Numbered from the stretch's first letter, positions 17,785 to 28,624 are shown. The stretch: 64,000 nucleotides of DNA from Cognatundibacterium jejuense (GCF_014284255.1 NZ_JACOFV010000007.1:124001-188000); one strand, 5' to 3'. Translations and numbers: made by a program. The notes: generated from the letters alone by a model not told the origin.

Positions 17785-18660
17785 TTACTTTAGACTTTGC
17801 AATGCGGCAATACGTGCTTCCATCGGTGGATGGGAGGAAAACAATTCCGACCAACCCGCTTTATCACTAATGCCAGCAGCTGCAATCGATTTTGGCAACT
17901 CGCCTGGCTGCATGCCACCCAGCCGCGCTAACGCATGAATCATCGGCTGACGATTACCAAGCAAGCGCGCAGACCCAGCATCGGCACGGAACTCACGTTG
18001 ACGTGAGAACCAGGCAACGATCACCGATGCACCAATACCAAAAATGATTTCGCACACAAACACAGTAATCATGTATCCAATACCTGGGCGGTCATCATCA
18101 CCATTACGGAAAAATGTTTTATCGACCAAATAACCGACAACGCGAGCCAAAAATACCACAAACGTGTTGACGACACCTTGAATCAAAGTCATTGTCACCA
18201 TATCGCCGTTGGCAATATGCGCAACTTCATGACCAAGAACAGCCTCAACTTCTTCCTTAGTCATACTTTGCAGCAGTCCAGTCGATACCGCTACTAAAGC
18301 GGAATTTTTGAAAGCACCGGTCGCAAATGCGTTTGGTTCACCTTCATAGATTGCCACTTCTGGCATTTGGATTTCTGCACGCTCGGCCAGCATACGAACG
18401 GTATTCACTAACCACAGTTCGGTAGAAGACGATGGCGAATCAATAACACGCGCTCCAGTTGACCACTTGGCCATTGGTTTGCTGATTAATAAGGAAAAAA
18501 TAGCGCCGGTAAAACCTACCACCAGTGAAAATGCCATTAAGGTACCCATCTGCAAACCATTGGCAGTCAGAAATCGATTAACTCCCAATACAGATAAGAC
18601 AATAGACATCACTGCCATCACGGCAAGGTTAGTCAATAAAAATAAGACGATGCGCTTCAT
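17785..18660 (-). CDS. htpX: Membrane zinc metalloprotease HtpX
   Basis: Inner-membrane heat-shock protease that degrades misfolded membrane proteins together with FtsH. The start [14 protein letters not shown] at 18660 follows GGAGA and is the family N-terminus; the longer frame to 18738 is rejected. Two membrane helices precede the catalytic HEVAH (H144, E145, H148), two more follow, and [12 protein letters not shown] supplies the third zinc ligand. Length 291 is normal. Its place between yciO and the PHP gene is not the order I would expect, so it may have moved in. Confidence 0.94.
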   Translation of the reverse strand: MKRIVLFLLTNLAVMAVMSIVLSVLGVNRFLTANGLQMGTLMAFSLVVGFTGAIFSLLISKPMAKWSTGARVIDSPSSSTELWLVNTVRMLAERAEIQMPEVAIYEGEPNAFATGAFKNSALVAVSTGLLQSMTKEEVEAVLGHEVAHIANGDMVTMTLIQGVVNTFVVFLARVVGYLVDKTFFRNGDDDRPGIGYMITVFVCEIIFGIGASVIVAWFSRQREFRADAGSARLLGNRQPMIHALARLGGMQPGELPKSIAAAGISDKAGWSELFSSHPPMEARIAALQSLK

Positions 18661-18744
18661 ATAGTTTCTCCAGTGCAGGAAAAATAAAAATCCTGCCAGA
18701 AAGATATGGTCAAAACAAGAAAATTCAAGCGTGCTCAAACCAAA

Positions 18745-19599
18745 TCAAGCGGAAAACCAGTTTTCCCATACGGGCTTGGATGACTTTGGCATTGCTGGCA
18801 ACTTGCCAATATCGACCTCTGCATCGTCCGGAGAATGAAAATCCGAGCCCCGCGACACCAAAAAGCCGTATTGATTGGCGATTTTCGTATATTCCTCGTA
18901 TTGATCAACGCTATGACTTCCGGTAACAGTTTCTATCGCCACACCACCAAGAGTTTTAAATTCTTTGAAGAAACTATCATAAGCAATGGGCGTCAAATCG
19001 TAACGCCCAGGATGAGCAACAATTGCCACGCCACCTGCTCCACGTATCCAAGACACCGCCTCCTCTAACGTAGCCCAGCGGTGTGGGACGTAACCAGGCT
19101 TACCTTCAGACAGATATTTCTTAAATGCATCAGATACTGAAGAACAGGCGCCGATTTCTAAGAGATAACGGGCAAAATGGGAGCGAGAGATCAGATTGGG
19201 ATTGCCAACATATTTAAGCGCCCCTTCGTAGACACCTTCAATGCCAGCGCGCTTAGCCAGATCCGCTGACATATCACGCGCACGACGCTCGCGCCCTGAA
19301 CGGGTTTTTGCCAGACCTTGGTTCAGGTCATGATTATTTTCATCAATATTCAGACCAACGATGTGGATGGTCTTCCCGGCCCAAGTAATGGATATCTCGA
19401 CGCCAGTGACAAACCGCAAGTTCAATGCGGCAGCCGCCGCGCGCGCCTCGGGAATACCACCGAGCTCATCGTGATCCGTCAAGGCCCAGACATCTACGCC
19501 ATTTGCCTTTGCTCGGGCGGCAAGCATTGACGGTGACAACATTCCATCAGAAACGGTCGAATGACTATGGAAATCAACATTGAGGCTTAAAGCGGACAT
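18745..19599 (-). CDS. PHP-domain phosphatase (RNase AM/YciV-like)
   Basis: Polymerase-and-histidinol-phosphatase fold enzyme. E. coli YciV (RNase AM) removes 3',5'-bisphosphate nucleosides and trims 5' ends of RNA. Metal ligands are visible in DFHSHSTVSDG (H11, H13), LTDHDELGG (D42, H43, D44), VAIVAHPGRYD and RGSDFHSPDD. I place the start at 19599 (MSALSLNVDFHSH); the ATG at 19620 adds seven residues without family support. Length is 284. Confidence 0.88.
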   Translation of the reverse strand: MSALSLNVDFHSHSTVSDGMLSPSMLAARAKANGVDVWALTDHDELGGIPEARAAAAALNLRFVTGVEISITWAGKTIHIVGLNIDENNHDLNQGLAKTRSGRERRARDMSADLAKRAGIEGVYEGALKYVGNPNLISRSHFARYLLEIGACSSVSDAFKKYLSEGKPGYVPHRWATLEEAVSWIRGAGGVAIVAHPGRYDLTPIAYDSFFKEFKTLGGVAIETVTGSHSVDQYEEYTKIANQYGFLVSRGSDFHSPDDAEVDIGKLPAMPKSSKPVWENWFSA

Positions 19600-19680
19600 A
19601 ATGGGTATCGGCAAAAACAAAGTTCAAGCTCCCATTGTACTCCTGCGTTAGCTTCTATGCTGCATTGCAGGATTGACCGC

Positions 19681-21984
19681 TTATATTTTCATTTCAAGAC
19701 GCAAACTAAACGTTGTGTAGGTTTTATTCGTCACGTAATCAAGGCGATTAACCCCGCCCAAGCTCACGTCGGAACTCGATACATAATCATTTGCACGCAA
19801 ATTATTTGCTGATAAGCGCAATTGAACATCAGGATTAAATTTCCATAAACCATAAATATCAATCTGTCGCTTTAAACCAATAAAATTGGTTTGAGTCACC
19901 GTACTTTGTACATCGTAACCTGGGGTAAGATTCAAATTCCCGCCTAAAGTCAAAGGAATCCCGGCAACTCTGTAATCCAGACCCACATTCGCTGTGTAAG
20001 GTGGTTGCTGGTCAATTGTATTATTCGGCCCCTGAATCCCATCCACACTCGACCAAAACCGGCTGTAATTGCTTCGGAAATCTATTGCAGGACCATCGGA
20101 GAAAAACTCCTGCAATTGAAATTTCGCCTCCAACTCTATCCCTTTGGTTGTCGCCTGACCAATATTCATCGGTGAGGACACCCAACGCGCCCCACCAGGT
20201 TCGCTGACCAATTGCGTCGCTCTACGGATTAAGTCATTAATATTTCTAACAAAGAAATTGGCACTCAGCAAACCGGCACGAGTCATATAATGCTCGAATG
20301 CAATGTCAATTCCTTTTGACAGTTCAGGCTTCAATAACGGATTACCAATACGATCGGGGCGCGTCGGACTATTCAAGTTGGAGATACTTGGAATGGCAAT
20401 TAGATCATTTAATGCTGGTGCCCGGTAGGTCGTCGCATAGCTCATCCTGATTTGATTCTTGGACTCACCCGGAATGCGCCAAACCACATGCGCTATCGGA
20501 CTCCAGACGCTACTACTATTACCAACATTGATGCCCGATAAAGAACTGGTAGTTTTAATGCCCTCCCAGCGCAAGCCAGCATAGGCTGACACATCTGCGT
20601 TGATATCCATCTCATCCTGCGCGAAGACAGCGAAACGCCTGGTACTCGCAGACAGCGGGTCACCTGAGTCCTGAAATTGAGGCTTACCGTTACTCAAAGA
20701 AACGCTCGTTTGATCACGCTTACCCAATTCAAGCTCCCAACCCGCAGAGAAAGTTTGCCCCTCGCCAATCGGTTTGGTATATTTACCACCATTGTTTAAG
20801 GTTTTATCAATAACATTATTAGCTACCGTAACGACAGCGACTGGATTATTATTCGCATCGTATTGGTTGCTGATCGAAGAGTTTTCCATCTTCCCGTAAC
20901 CGCCACCAAACCTCACAGCTAACTTGGCATTATCATCAAACTTATGTTGCCAGTTGCCAAAACTTCGTATAAACGTCGTGTCTGCTGAACCGCTATTGTT
21001 CGAAATAGCGTATGCGGGGGGCTCAATGGCTATTGGTGATCGAAAGAGTTGATCGACGAGTCCAATACCATCAGAGACACTATGCGAGCGCATGATAAAA
21101 GGTTGAAACATCAGCGTATCGCCGTTCTCAAACTTATAGTTAAAGCGTGGCGTAAAATGAATGCCAGTGGTCTGCCGGTGAACTTCATCATATTCGTTCT
21201 GGTGTAAATTGAGCGTTCCATCTGCAGCTGATTCTACGGAGTTAGTCGCACTCTGATCACGCTGCTTATTTTGGAAAACCGATCCACTTAATGCGTAACT
21301 TAACCCACCAATTTCTCCCGGATAGGAAATAGATACATTGGGCGCAAGGCGATTTTGCTCTGAACTTAAACTGACTTTGAGCTCAGCGTTCTTTTGTTTG
21401 TAATCTTCACGCAAAACAATATTGATCGTACCAGCGATTGCCTGGGTGCTATATTCAGCGACTGCACCACGGATCACCTCAATTCGCTCCACTTGATCCG
21501 GCGACAGAGAATCCATAGAAAAACCGCGTGGAGCACGTTCACCATTGATCAAAATTTGCGTGTAGCCACTTCCCATGCCACGCATACGGATATCCCCCCC
21601 GCGACCAGGGCGCCCTCCTATAGTTACACCAGGCAAACGCTTTAGCACGTCACCTAAACTTGTATCACCATTTCTATCTAACTCTTCTCGACCAAATATC
21701 AATTTAGCCGCAGTCGATTGCCGTCGTACATCATCCGTGCGTCCACCATCAATTACGACTTTTTGAACCGTGTCGTTTTTCGTCGCATCATTCTCTTTGA
21801 TCGGAATTATTTTTTTTGAGCTTTGATCTGCGCCGGAATTCGACTCGTCTTTCTTGATGTCGGTCGCTGATATAGATACCGAAATTTGATCCAATTGAGC
21901 GACCTGGGCATGAGCATTTTCCAAACAAGAAAAAGCACTCAGGATGCTCATCGATAAAGTAGAAATTTGAAATGGAATACGCAT
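19681..21984 (-). CDS. TonB-dependent outer-membrane receptor
   Basis: Energy-coupled outer-membrane transporter. A signal peptide ends at AHA (residues 24-26). A possible TonB box lies in VQKVVIDGG (about 73-81), and the plug domain follows (STAAKLIFGREELDRNGDTSLGDVLKRLPGV through RIEVIRGAVAEYSTQAIAGTINIV). The rest is a 22-strand barrel of about 570 residues. The C-terminus LRLEMKI lacks the usual terminal aromatic residue. The substrate cannot be inferred: no Fur-like box or siderophore gene is adjacent. Confidence 0.92.
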   Translation of the reverse strand: MRIPFQISTLSMSILSAFSCLENAHAQVAQLDQISVSISATDIKKDESNSGADQSSKKIIPIKENDATKNDTVQKVVIDGGRTDDVRRQSTAAKLIFGREELDRNGDTSLGDVLKRLPGVTIGGRPGRGGDIRMRGMGSGYTQILINGERAPRGFSMDSLSPDQVERIEVIRGAVAEYSTQAIAGTINIVLREDYKQKNAELKVSLSSEQNRLAPNVSISYPGEIGGLSYALSGSVFQNKQRDQSATNSVESAADGTLNLHQNEYDEVHRQTTGIHFTPRFNYKFENGDTLMFQPFIMRSHSVSDGIGLVDQLFRSPIAIEPPAYAISNNSGSADTTFIRSFGNWQHKFDDNAKLAVRFGGGYGKMENSSISNQYDANNNPVAVVTVANNVIDKTLNNGGKYTKPIGEGQTFSAGWELELGKRDQTSVSLSNGKPQFQDSGDPLSASTRRFAVFAQDEMDINADVSAYAGLRWEGIKTTSSLSGINVGNSSSVWSPIAHVVWRIPGESKNQIRMSYATTYRAPALNDLIAIPSISNLNSPTRPDRIGNPLLKPELSKGIDIAFEHYMTRAGLLSANFFVRNINDLIRRATQLVSEPGGARWVSSPMNIGQATTKGIELEAKFQLQEFFSDGPAIDFRSNYSRFWSSVDGIQGPNNTIDQQPPYTANVGLDYRVAGIPLTLGGNLNLTPGYDVQSTVTQTNFIGLKRQIDIYGLWKFNPDVQLRLSANNLRANDYVSSSDVSLGGVNRLDYVTNKTYTTFSLRLEMKI

Positions 21985-22188
21985 GGATTAGGGTTACAAA
22001 GTGATAAACAAGTCAGCAAGACAATAAGCGAATTAGCAGCAGCATTGTATTTTTAATTCCAATCACACACTAGGACGAATCTTGGTGTTTTTGTATGAAA
22101 ATGAAACATCACTCGATGCACGTTACTTTCCGATACGGACTGCATCACAAGGCACCAATATATGACTCATGATCAATAACTAAGTTAC

Positions 22189-22231
22189 AAAAAAAGAGCC
22201 CGCTACTCTGAAGTTAGCGGGCTCTTTTTTT
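22189..22231 (-). terminator. Bidirectional terminator downstream of purF
   Basis: Perfect 10-bp stem GAGCCCGCTA (22196-22205) / TAGCGGGCTC (22215-22224) with A-run and T-run flanks. It ends the trp-acc-pur minus-strand block. Confidence 0.92.
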
Positions 22232-22268
22232 AATGGCTAGCTGAGACAAATTTTAACAACTCAAAATT

Positions 22269-23789
22269 TTAGTCTCTGGTACTGGCAAGATTTAAGTTCA
22301 ATTGCGAGCGCAATAAATCCTCAGATTCCGCGCGAGGATTATTTCGCGCAGCTTCCAGCTTATCAAGATAAGACGCGGACACATCACCGGTCACATAAAA
22401 GCCATCAAAGCAAGATGCCTCGATATTTTGAAGACGTGGATTCACATCCGAAATAGAACGCTTCATTGCTGACACGTCTTGATATACTAAAGCGTCCGCT
22501 GTAATCTCACGACACACCTCTTCATCTGAGCGACCAAAAGCAATCAACTCACTGCGAGTCGGCATATCGATACCGTATACGTTAGGGAATTTAACTGGTG
22601 GCGCAGCAGAAGCAAAGATAACGCGTTTAGCACCAGACTCACGCGCCATCTGAACAATCTCACGGCTCGTGGTACCACGCACAATAGAATCATCCACCAG
22701 CAAGACACTTTTGCCTTTGAATTCCGAACCAATTGCATTCAATTTCTGACGCACTGATTTACGACGAACGGCCTGACCTGGCATCATAAACGTACGACCG
22801 ATATAGCGATTTTTGATAAAGCCTTCGCGATAATCGAGATTCAGCTTCAACGCTAATTCCATCGCGGAAGGACGAGAAGAGTCCGGAATTGGCATGACCA
22901 CATCGATCTCACCGTCACGGAATTGATTGCGTACTTTCTCAGCCAGATATTCACCCATCTTCAAACGTGTCAGATAAACCGAAGCACCATCAATAATGGA
23001 ATCAGGACGAGCAAGATAAACATATTCAAATGCACAAGGATTGAGACTAGGATTATCTGCGCACTGTTGATTGTACAGATTGCCTTCAAGGTCAATAAAC
23101 AAGGCTTCGCCCGGCTCTACATCACGCAAGAATTTAAAGCCCAGACCTTCCAGCGCAACTGATTCGCTGGCAACCATGTATTCAGTGCCATTCTCGTTTT
23201 GAGATACACCGATACACAATGGACGAATACCAAATGGATCACGGAATGCGAGCAGACCATAACCAGCGATTTGCGCCACTACCGCGTATGAACCGCGAAC
23301 ACGACGGTGCAACATGGACACAGCACGGAATAAGCATTCAGGATCGAGCGAATACCCACTTGTCACTTCTTGAATCTGATGCGCAAGAATATTCAGCAAC
23401 ACTTCTGAGTCTGAATCCGTATTCAAATGACGGCGGTCATTTTTAAATAATTCGATTTTGAGTTCGACTGCATTCGTCAAGTTGCCATTATGAGCAAGCA
23501 CAATACCAAATGGCGCATTGACGTAGAACGGTTGCGCCTCTTCTTCGCTGGTAGAACCAGCAGTAGGATAGCGAACCTGACCTATACCAATGTTACCGGG
23601 CAATGAGCGCATGTTGCGCGTGCGGAACACGTCACGCACCAGACCATTGGCTTTATGCATTGCAAATTTACTGCCGTGACTGGTGGCGATACCAGCAGCA
23701 TCCTGACCGCGATGCTGCAATAACAACAATGCGTCATACAGTAATTGATTGACGGGACCATTTGAAACTACACCGACGATGCCACACAT
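22269..23789 (-). CDS. purF: Amidophosphoribosyltransferase PurF
   Basis: First enzyme of de novo purine synthesis: it transfers the glutamine amide to PRPP. It begins MCGIVGVV, so Cys2 becomes the N-terminal nucleophile. The glutaminase domain shows AHNGNLTNA. The phosphoribosyltransferase domain shows VLLVDDSIVRGTTS (PRPP motif) and the flexible-loop region KNRYIGRTFM. Length 506 is complete. The start follows GGAGTCCACC. It lies directly downstream of cvpA (22 bp), the conserved cvpA-purF pair. Confidence 0.97.
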   Translation of the reverse strand: MCGIVGVVSNGPVNQLLYDALLLLQHRGQDAAGIATSHGSKFAMHKANGLVRDVFRTRNMRSLPGNIGIGQVRYPTAGSTSEEEAQPFYVNAPFGIVLAHNGNLTNAVELKIELFKNDRRHLNTDSDSEVLLNILAHQIQEVTSGYSLDPECLFRAVSMLHRRVRGSYAVVAQIAGYGLLAFRDPFGIRPLCIGVSQNENGTEYMVASESVALEGLGFKFLRDVEPGEALFIDLEGNLYNQQCADNPSLNPCAFEYVYLARPDSIIDGASVYLTRLKMGEYLAEKVRNQFRDGEIDVVMPIPDSSRPSAMELALKLNLDYREGFIKNRYIGRTFMMPGQAVRRKSVRQKLNAIGSEFKGKSVLLVDDSIVRGTTSREIVQMARESGAKRVIFASAAPPVKFPNVYGIDMPTRSELIAFGRSDEEVCREITADALVYQDVSAMKRSISDVNPRLQNIEASCFDGFYVTGDVSASYLDKLEAARNNPRAESEDLLRSQLNLNLASTRD

Positions 23790-23811
23790 GGTGGACTCCT
23801 AAAAAGACAAG

Positions 23812-24300
23812 TTAAAACCGGACATGACTGGAAATAGACGCTGGCAAAAATGGGATCACTGTCTGAGCCGCTGTTTCTGCCATGGGACTAAATAATGCAT
23901 CTTTCCAAAAAGCTTGTTGCGGCATCGTGGTCATTCCACACACTAAAACGCCAGCTAACACCAACACGCATCCGCGTGCCAAACCAAATAATCCTCCCAG
24001 TCCGCGATCTGCCAGCGACAAACCCGCTGCATTAATCACCGCGTTGACTGCCATCATCACCAAGGCCATCAACAACCTTACGCCGATAAACAAAGCGATA
24101 AACGCCACAATCAAACGGATGATTTGTCCCGGAAACACCGCCGGCAACCAACCTGCCAGCAATTCGCTGTAAGCGTTTGCCACAACGAAGGCAACGACCC
24201 AACTGACTAATGACAAAATTTCTTTGATCAAACCACGCATCATGCTAATAACTACTGAACACACTAAGATCAAAATAACAATGTAATCAAATAAGGTCAC
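23812..24300 (-). CDS. cvpA: CvpA family membrane protein
   Basis: Inner-membrane protein of 162 residues with four hydrophobic helices, named for its need in colicin V production and more broadly linked to envelope stress and purine-related growth. The N-terminus TLFDYIVILILVCSVVISMMRGLIKEILSLVSWV is the family hallmark. The frame starts with GTG at 24300, 15 bp after the SPOR-protein stop, so translation is probably coupled. No strong ribosome binding site is visible. Confidence 0.9.
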   Translation of the reverse strand: MTLFDYIVILILVCSVVISMMRGLIKEILSLVSWVVAFVVANAYSELLAGWLPAVFPGQIIRLIVAFIALFIGVRLLMALVMMAVNAVINAAGLSLADRGLGGLFGLARGCVLVLAGVLVCGMTTMPQQAFWKDALFSPMAETAAQTVIPFLPASISSHVRF

Positions 24301-24315
24301 GACACAGCATCCAGT

Positions 24316-25350
24316 TTAGTTCGGTACCAAGCTACCGTTCAAGCCTAACTTCACCAATTTTGCACGCATTTTATCGGCCTCTTCTTTCGACTCAAATGGG
24401 CCTACCCGGATACGGATTTTGTCACCTGAGGATGTCGCCACCTTTTGGGTATACGACTTAATACTTGCTGCCTTCAATTTAGATTGCAACTCATCAACTT
24501 TTTCTTGAGTTGCCAGTGCAGCAACCTGCACTACGTAGGAAGAATGTTCAACATCTGTTGTCTTAGCAGCCGTTTTTGCTGGGCTTTTACCTTCCAGGAT
24601 TGCCATGGCACGAGCTGCATCATCATCACCCGCTGCAGTCTTATTGGATTTGGTGGTATCTGCTTTATTTTCAAGCTTTACTTCAGCTTTGACCTCAACT
24701 TTGGGGTCAGCCTTAACATCAAGCTTAGAAGGCAACTTGGCATCTGCTTTAGCTTCTATCTTAGTTTCTGGTTTGGCATCGTTTTTGGAGTCAGTCAACT
24801 TATTAACTGCCTTCACTTCAGTCTTCGGCAGCGTGACTGTATCTGCTTTATCCGTCTTATGCACTGATACATCTTGGGTACTGAGCTTCTTTTCAGGTAC
24901 CGACGTCTTCTGATCAGCTTTTAAAGAAGATTTTTCAGTCGCTGGACTGATGGGGTCAATGATTTCTTCGTTTGGATCAACGTCAACCAGATTGGGCTTG
25001 CGCGGCGGCGCAGGTTCTGCGGGCTTAGTCGCATCAGCAAGCTGCATTTTGTCTTTGGAGGGAATACGAATGTCAATATCATCTGGCAAAGGTTTAGGCT
25101 CAGAATCAAACAACATCGGCAAACCGATGATCGCTGCCAACGCTAAAGCAACTGCACCAATCAAACGTCTTCTGGCACGCTTCTTTTCAGGCAAAACAGG
25201 GTCATCAACCTTGCTTTTCCGTGTATTTTCAGATTTTTTGCCACGCGAGCGTGATGCAATACTATCCTCTTCAGAACGAGAACGGAATTCACCGCTGTCG
25301 TGGCTGTCGGACGTTTCCTTCTTTTGTTTAAAACGCGAGAGCAAACCCAT
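24316..25350 (-). CDS. SPOR-domain (DedD-like) inner-membrane protein
   Basis: Probable cell-division accessory protein that binds denuded peptidoglycan at the septum. The start MGLLSRFKQKK at 25350 (ATG) is preferred to the upstream TTG. A basic cytoplasmic head leads to one membrane helix (about 65-82, RRLIGAVALALAAIIGLP). A long linker follows, rich in Lys, Asp, Ala and Glu, with repeats like KADAKLPSKLDVKAD. The C-terminal 75 residues (SSYVVQVAALATQEKVDEL to GSLVPN) form the SPOR fold. Its place between folC and cvpA is the usual dedD position. Confidence 0.9.
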   Translation of the reverse strand: MGLLSRFKQKKETSDSHDSGEFRSRSEEDSIASRSRGKKSENTRKSKVDDPVLPEKKRARRRLIGAVALALAAIIGLPMLFDSEPKPLPDDIDIRIPSKDKMQLADATKPAEPAPPRKPNLVDVDPNEEIIDPISPATEKSSLKADQKTSVPEKKLSTQDVSVHKTDKADTVTLPKTEVKAVNKLTDSKNDAKPETKIEAKADAKLPSKLDVKADPKVEVKAEVKLENKADTTKSNKTAAGDDDAARAMAILEGKSPAKTAAKTTDVEHSSYVVQVAALATQEKVDELQSKLKAASIKSYTQKVATSSGDKIRIRVGPFESKEEADKMRAKLVKLGLNGSLVPN

Positions 25351-25437
25351 GTGCAAATATCTGGTTGGTTGGCGTTATTCACCGCCGGATACTTCTGAAT
25401 GATGATGAGTAACCGAAGCAAATAACGCAAAATCACA

Positions 25438-26727
25438 TCAATGCAGTGCAGACCTTCTGGCGCGTAAAACACCGGCGACCGTCAGGAAAGAACCAAAGAC
25501 TACTATTCTATCATTTTCACCGGCTTTGCTCATGGCATCTGCATAGGCTTCTTCAGGAGAATTGTAGGTTGCGACCGTTTTTTCCAGATCAACCAGAGCA
25601 CCTGCAGCGATTACCTTCTCTTTTAACTGCTCAGCACTAGCAGCACGAGGCAACGGTAAATCGCACACATGCCAATGATCAACCTTACCTTTGAGTTGCT
25701 CAACCACACCCTCGATATCTTTATCGAGCATCGAGCCAAACACGGCATAGGTATATGCATGAAAACCCATGTTATCCAGGTTTTGCGATAACGTTGCCGC
25801 GGCATGCGGATTATGCGCAACATCCAGCACCACTGTCGGACGGCCCGGCATCACCTGGAAACGACCTGGCAAATCGACCATCACTAAACCAGTCCGCACT
25901 TCCTGCGCACTGACTGGCAAGACATCACGTAACGCCTCCAGTGCAGCCAAGACTGCTGAAGCATTCAGTAATTGATTTGCTCCACGCAAGCTTGGATATG
26001 CCAAAGAATTACGACGCTGAGTACGTCCCGCAAAATTCCATTGCTGCTTATCACCGTTGTAATTAAAATCGCGCCCAAACAGCCATAAATCAGCGCCAAC
26101 AGCGTTAGCGTGATCGATTAAGGACTGTGGTGGAAGTGGATCACCGCAAATTGCCGATTTGCCAGGGCGGAAAATACCAGCTTTTTCAAAGCCAATCTTT
26201 TCACGGGTGTCACCAAGATATTCGATATGATCAATATCAATACTGGTCACGATAGAGACGTCTGCATCAATGACATTGACAGCATCAAGACGACCGCCCA
26301 AGCCAACTTCAAGTATCACGACATCCAGATTGGCGTCAGCCAGTAACTTGCAAATCGCCAGTGTAGTGAATTCAAAATACGTCAAAGACGTTTGTTCACG
26401 CTTCACTTCTACTTCTGCAAAGGTATCAATAAAAACCTGATCGCTGACGTTTTCACCATTGATACGGGCACGCTCATTGAAATCAAGGAAGTGCGGCTTG
26501 CTATACAACCCAACGCGATAACCAGCCTTTAACAAGACAGCCTCGAGCATGGCGCAGGTAGAACCTTTGCCATTGGTGCCCGCAACCATGATGACCGGAC
26601 ATTTAAATTCAATATCCAGGCGTTTTTTGACGGAAGCGACGCGCTCCAGCCCCATATCAATTTCTTTTGAATGACGTGTTTCTAGAAGTGCCAACCATTC
26701 TGGCAGTGTTGCTGGTATTTTGGACAT
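25438..26727 (-). CDS. folC: Bifunctional folylpolyglutamate/dihydrofolate synthase FolC
   Basis: Mur-ligase-fold enzyme that adds glutamate to dihydropteroate and to folates. The P-loop MVAGTNGKGST (about 45-55), the SxPHL-like segment YSKPHFLDFNERARI and the VVLDVAHNPHA motif of the C-terminal glutamate ligase domain are visible. Length 429 is normal. Its ATG lies only about 6 nt after the T-run of a terminator hairpin, so expression probably depends on read-through from accD or on an internal promoter. Confidence 0.95.
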   Translation of the reverse strand: MSKIPATLPEWLALLETRHSKEIDMGLERVASVKKRLDIEFKCPVIMVAGTNGKGSTCAMLEAVLLKAGYRVGLYSKPHFLDFNERARINGENVSDQVFIDTFAEVEVKREQTSLTYFEFTTLAICKLLADANLDVVILEVGLGGRLDAVNVIDADVSIVTSIDIDHIEYLGDTREKIGFEKAGIFRPGKSAICGDPLPPQSLIDHANAVGADLWLFGRDFNYNGDKQQWNFAGRTQRRNSLAYPSLRGANQLLNASAVLAALEALRDVLPVSAQEVRTGLVMVDLPGRFQVMPGRPTVVLDVAHNPHAAATLSQNLDNMGFHAYTYAVFGSMLDKDIEGVVEQLKGKVDHWHVCDLPLPRAASAEQLKEKVIAAGALVDLEKTVATYNSPEEAYADAMSKAGENDRIVVFGSFLTVAGVLRARRSALH

Positions 26728-26732
26728 AGGAT

Positions 26733-26766
26733 AAAAAAAGCCCGAAATAAACTAGTTCGGGCTTTT
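26733..26766 (-). terminator. Terminator/attenuator between accD and folC
   Basis: Perfect 11-bp stem AAAAGCCCGAA (26736-26746) / TTCGGGCTTTT (26756-26766). On the minus strand it runs into a T7 stretch and then directly into the folC start at 26727. Confidence 0.85.
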
Positions 26767-26784
26767 GGAAAATAAATAAATAAA

Positions 26785-27657
26785 TTAAGAAACAGCTTCA
26801 GCAGGCTGATTCTGCAACAAGGCCAACAAACGTGCGATTTCTTCACGCATTTTACGACGATCAACGATCATATCAATTGCACCTTTTTGCAACAGGAATT
26901 CAGAACGCTGGAAGCCTTCAGGCAATTTTTCACGCACAGTGTTTTCGATCACACGCGGGCCAGCAAAACCGATCAAGGCTTTTGGCTCACCAATAACAAC
27001 GTCACCAAGAAACGCAAACGATGCAGAAACACCACCCATCGTCGGATCAGTCAATACTGAAATAAATGGCAGACGTTTTTCTGACAATTTAGTCAGCATT
27101 GCCGTAGTTTTCGCCATTTGCATCAAGGACAACAAGCCCTCTTGCATGCGTGCGCCACCGGTCGCTGTGAAACAGATGAACGGTACTTTTTGTTCCAAAG
27201 CGGCCTGAACACCACGCGCAAAGCGCTCGCCGACCACAGAACCCATAGAACCGCCCATGAATTCGAACTCAAAACAAGCAGCAACCACAGGCACAGACAT
27301 GATAGAACCACCCATGACGATCAACGCATCCGTCTCGCCAGTGGTCTCCAACGCGTCTTTCAGACGATCTGGGTATTTTTTACTGTCTTTGAATTTGAGC
27401 GTATCAATCGGCATGACTTCTTGCCCAATTTCATAACGGCCGCCAGCATCAAGCAAAGCATCCAGACGTTCACGTGCACCGATGCGCATGTGATGACTGC
27501 ACTTTGGACAGACATGGATATTCGCTTCCAGATCCGAACGATACAGCACTGCTTCGCAAGACGGGCATTTCACCCACAACCCCTCAGGGATGGATTTACG
27601 ATTTGCGGATTCTGAGCGCTGTATGCGCGGTGGTAACAACTTTTCTAACCAACTCAT
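26785..27657 (-). CDS. accD: Acetyl-CoA carboxylase carboxyltransferase subunit beta AccD
   Basis: Pairs with AccA to transfer carboxyl from biotin to acetyl-CoA, forming malonyl-CoA for fatty-acid synthesis. The N-terminal zinc ribbon has C31, C34, C50 and C53 (CPSC...CPKC). The crotonase-like core shows [17 protein letters not shown] and [16 protein letters not shown]. Length 290 is normal. The start follows AGAGGAG. The trpA-accD-folC order is conserved in proteobacteria. Confidence 0.97.
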   Translation of the reverse strand: MSWLEKLLPPRIQRSESANRKSIPEGLWVKCPSCEAVLYRSDLEANIHVCPKCSHHMRIGARERLDALLDAGGRYEIGQEVMPIDTLKFKDSKKYPDRLKDALETTGETDALIVMGGSIMSVPVVAACFEFEFMGGSMGSVVGERFARGVQAALEQKVPFICFTATGGARMQEGLLSLMQMAKTTAMLTKLSEKRLPFISVLTDPTMGGVSASFAFLGDVVIGEPKALIGFAGPRVIENTVREKLPEGFQRSEFLLQKGAIDMIVDRRKMREEIARLLALLQNQPAEAVS

Positions 27658-27749
27658 GTTTTCTCCTCTTTGCAGCCAACGTACCTATTGCACATCGACA
27701 ACTGATTCAATCTGGCTCAACAACCCACCAGGTGACTATGGCGCGTATT

Positions 27750-28547
27750 TTACCCGTCCAAAGCCTGTCTGACACCAGAAATAAAACTTTTAACTGCGGC
27801 AACGCCATTTTCTGGCGCCGAATTTTCTAATTCCTGAATAATCCGCGAACCGATCACTACCGCATCAGACACACTGGCAATCGCCTTGGCCGTAGCCCCG
27901 TCACGAATACCAAAACCCACGCCCACCGGCACTTTGACGTGCTTTTTGATACGCGGAATCATATCTGCAACAGCGTCTAAATCCAGATTACCTGAACCTG
28001 TAACACCTTTCAATGATACATAGTACACGTAACCACTGGCAATTTTACCAACCAGCTCGATTCGTTCTTCGGTCGACGTTGGTGCCAGCAAAAAGATGGT
28101 ATCCATCCCATTTTTTTGCATTTTGGCAGCAAATTCCTCACATTCTTCAGGAGGATAATCAACGACCAGCACACCATCTACGCCAGCTTCTGCGGCTTCA
28201 GCAATAAACAAATCTTGCCCCATGCGCTCGATAGTATTGGCATACCCCATCAGCACAACCGGGGTTTTTCGATTGTTTACTCTAAATTCGCGGACGAATT
28301 GTAATACATGACGCAAACCAACTCCAAATTTCAATGCACGTTCGGATGCGCGTTGGATGACCGGACCATCCGCCATTGGGTCAGAAAATGGCACGCCAAG
28401 CTCAATAATATCGGCGCCGCCTTCGACCAGTGCATGCATTAAGGGCACTGTCATTTGAGGAGACGGATCACCGGCAGTGATAAATGGGATCAAGCCTTTT
28501 TTTTGTTGTGCAGCTAAGCTAGCCAGCGTATTTTGTATTTTTGACAT
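27750..28547 (-). CDS. trpA: Tryptophan synthase alpha chain TrpA
   Basis: Splits indole-3-glycerol phosphate to indole for the beta subunit. A TIM barrel with the catalytic pair E49 (ELGVPFSDP) and D60 (ADGPVIQ). GVGFGI and the GSRI phosphate loop follow near the C-terminus. Length 265 is normal. It lies 199 bp downstream of trpB, a wider gap than usual for trpBA, and this gap holds a long-range inverted repeat. Confidence 0.96.
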   Translation of the reverse strand: MSKIQNTLASLAAQQKKGLIPFITAGDPSPQMTVPLMHALVEGGADIIELGVPFSDPMADGPVIQRASERALKFGVGLRHVLQFVREFRVNNRKTPVVLMGYANTIERMGQDLFIAEAAEAGVDGVLVVDYPPEECEEFAAKMQKNGMDTIFLLAPTSTEERIELVGKIASGYVYYVSLKGVTGSGNLDLDAVADMIPRIKKHVKVPVGVGFGIRDGATAKAIASVSDAVVIGSRIIQELENSAPENGVAAVKSFISGVRQALDG

Positions 28548-28624
28548 AAACGTATCGCTTTAGGATGTAATTCAGACAAGCATAAGGAACGTAGCAAGTC
28601 CCATTCCAATATTGACACCTCATA

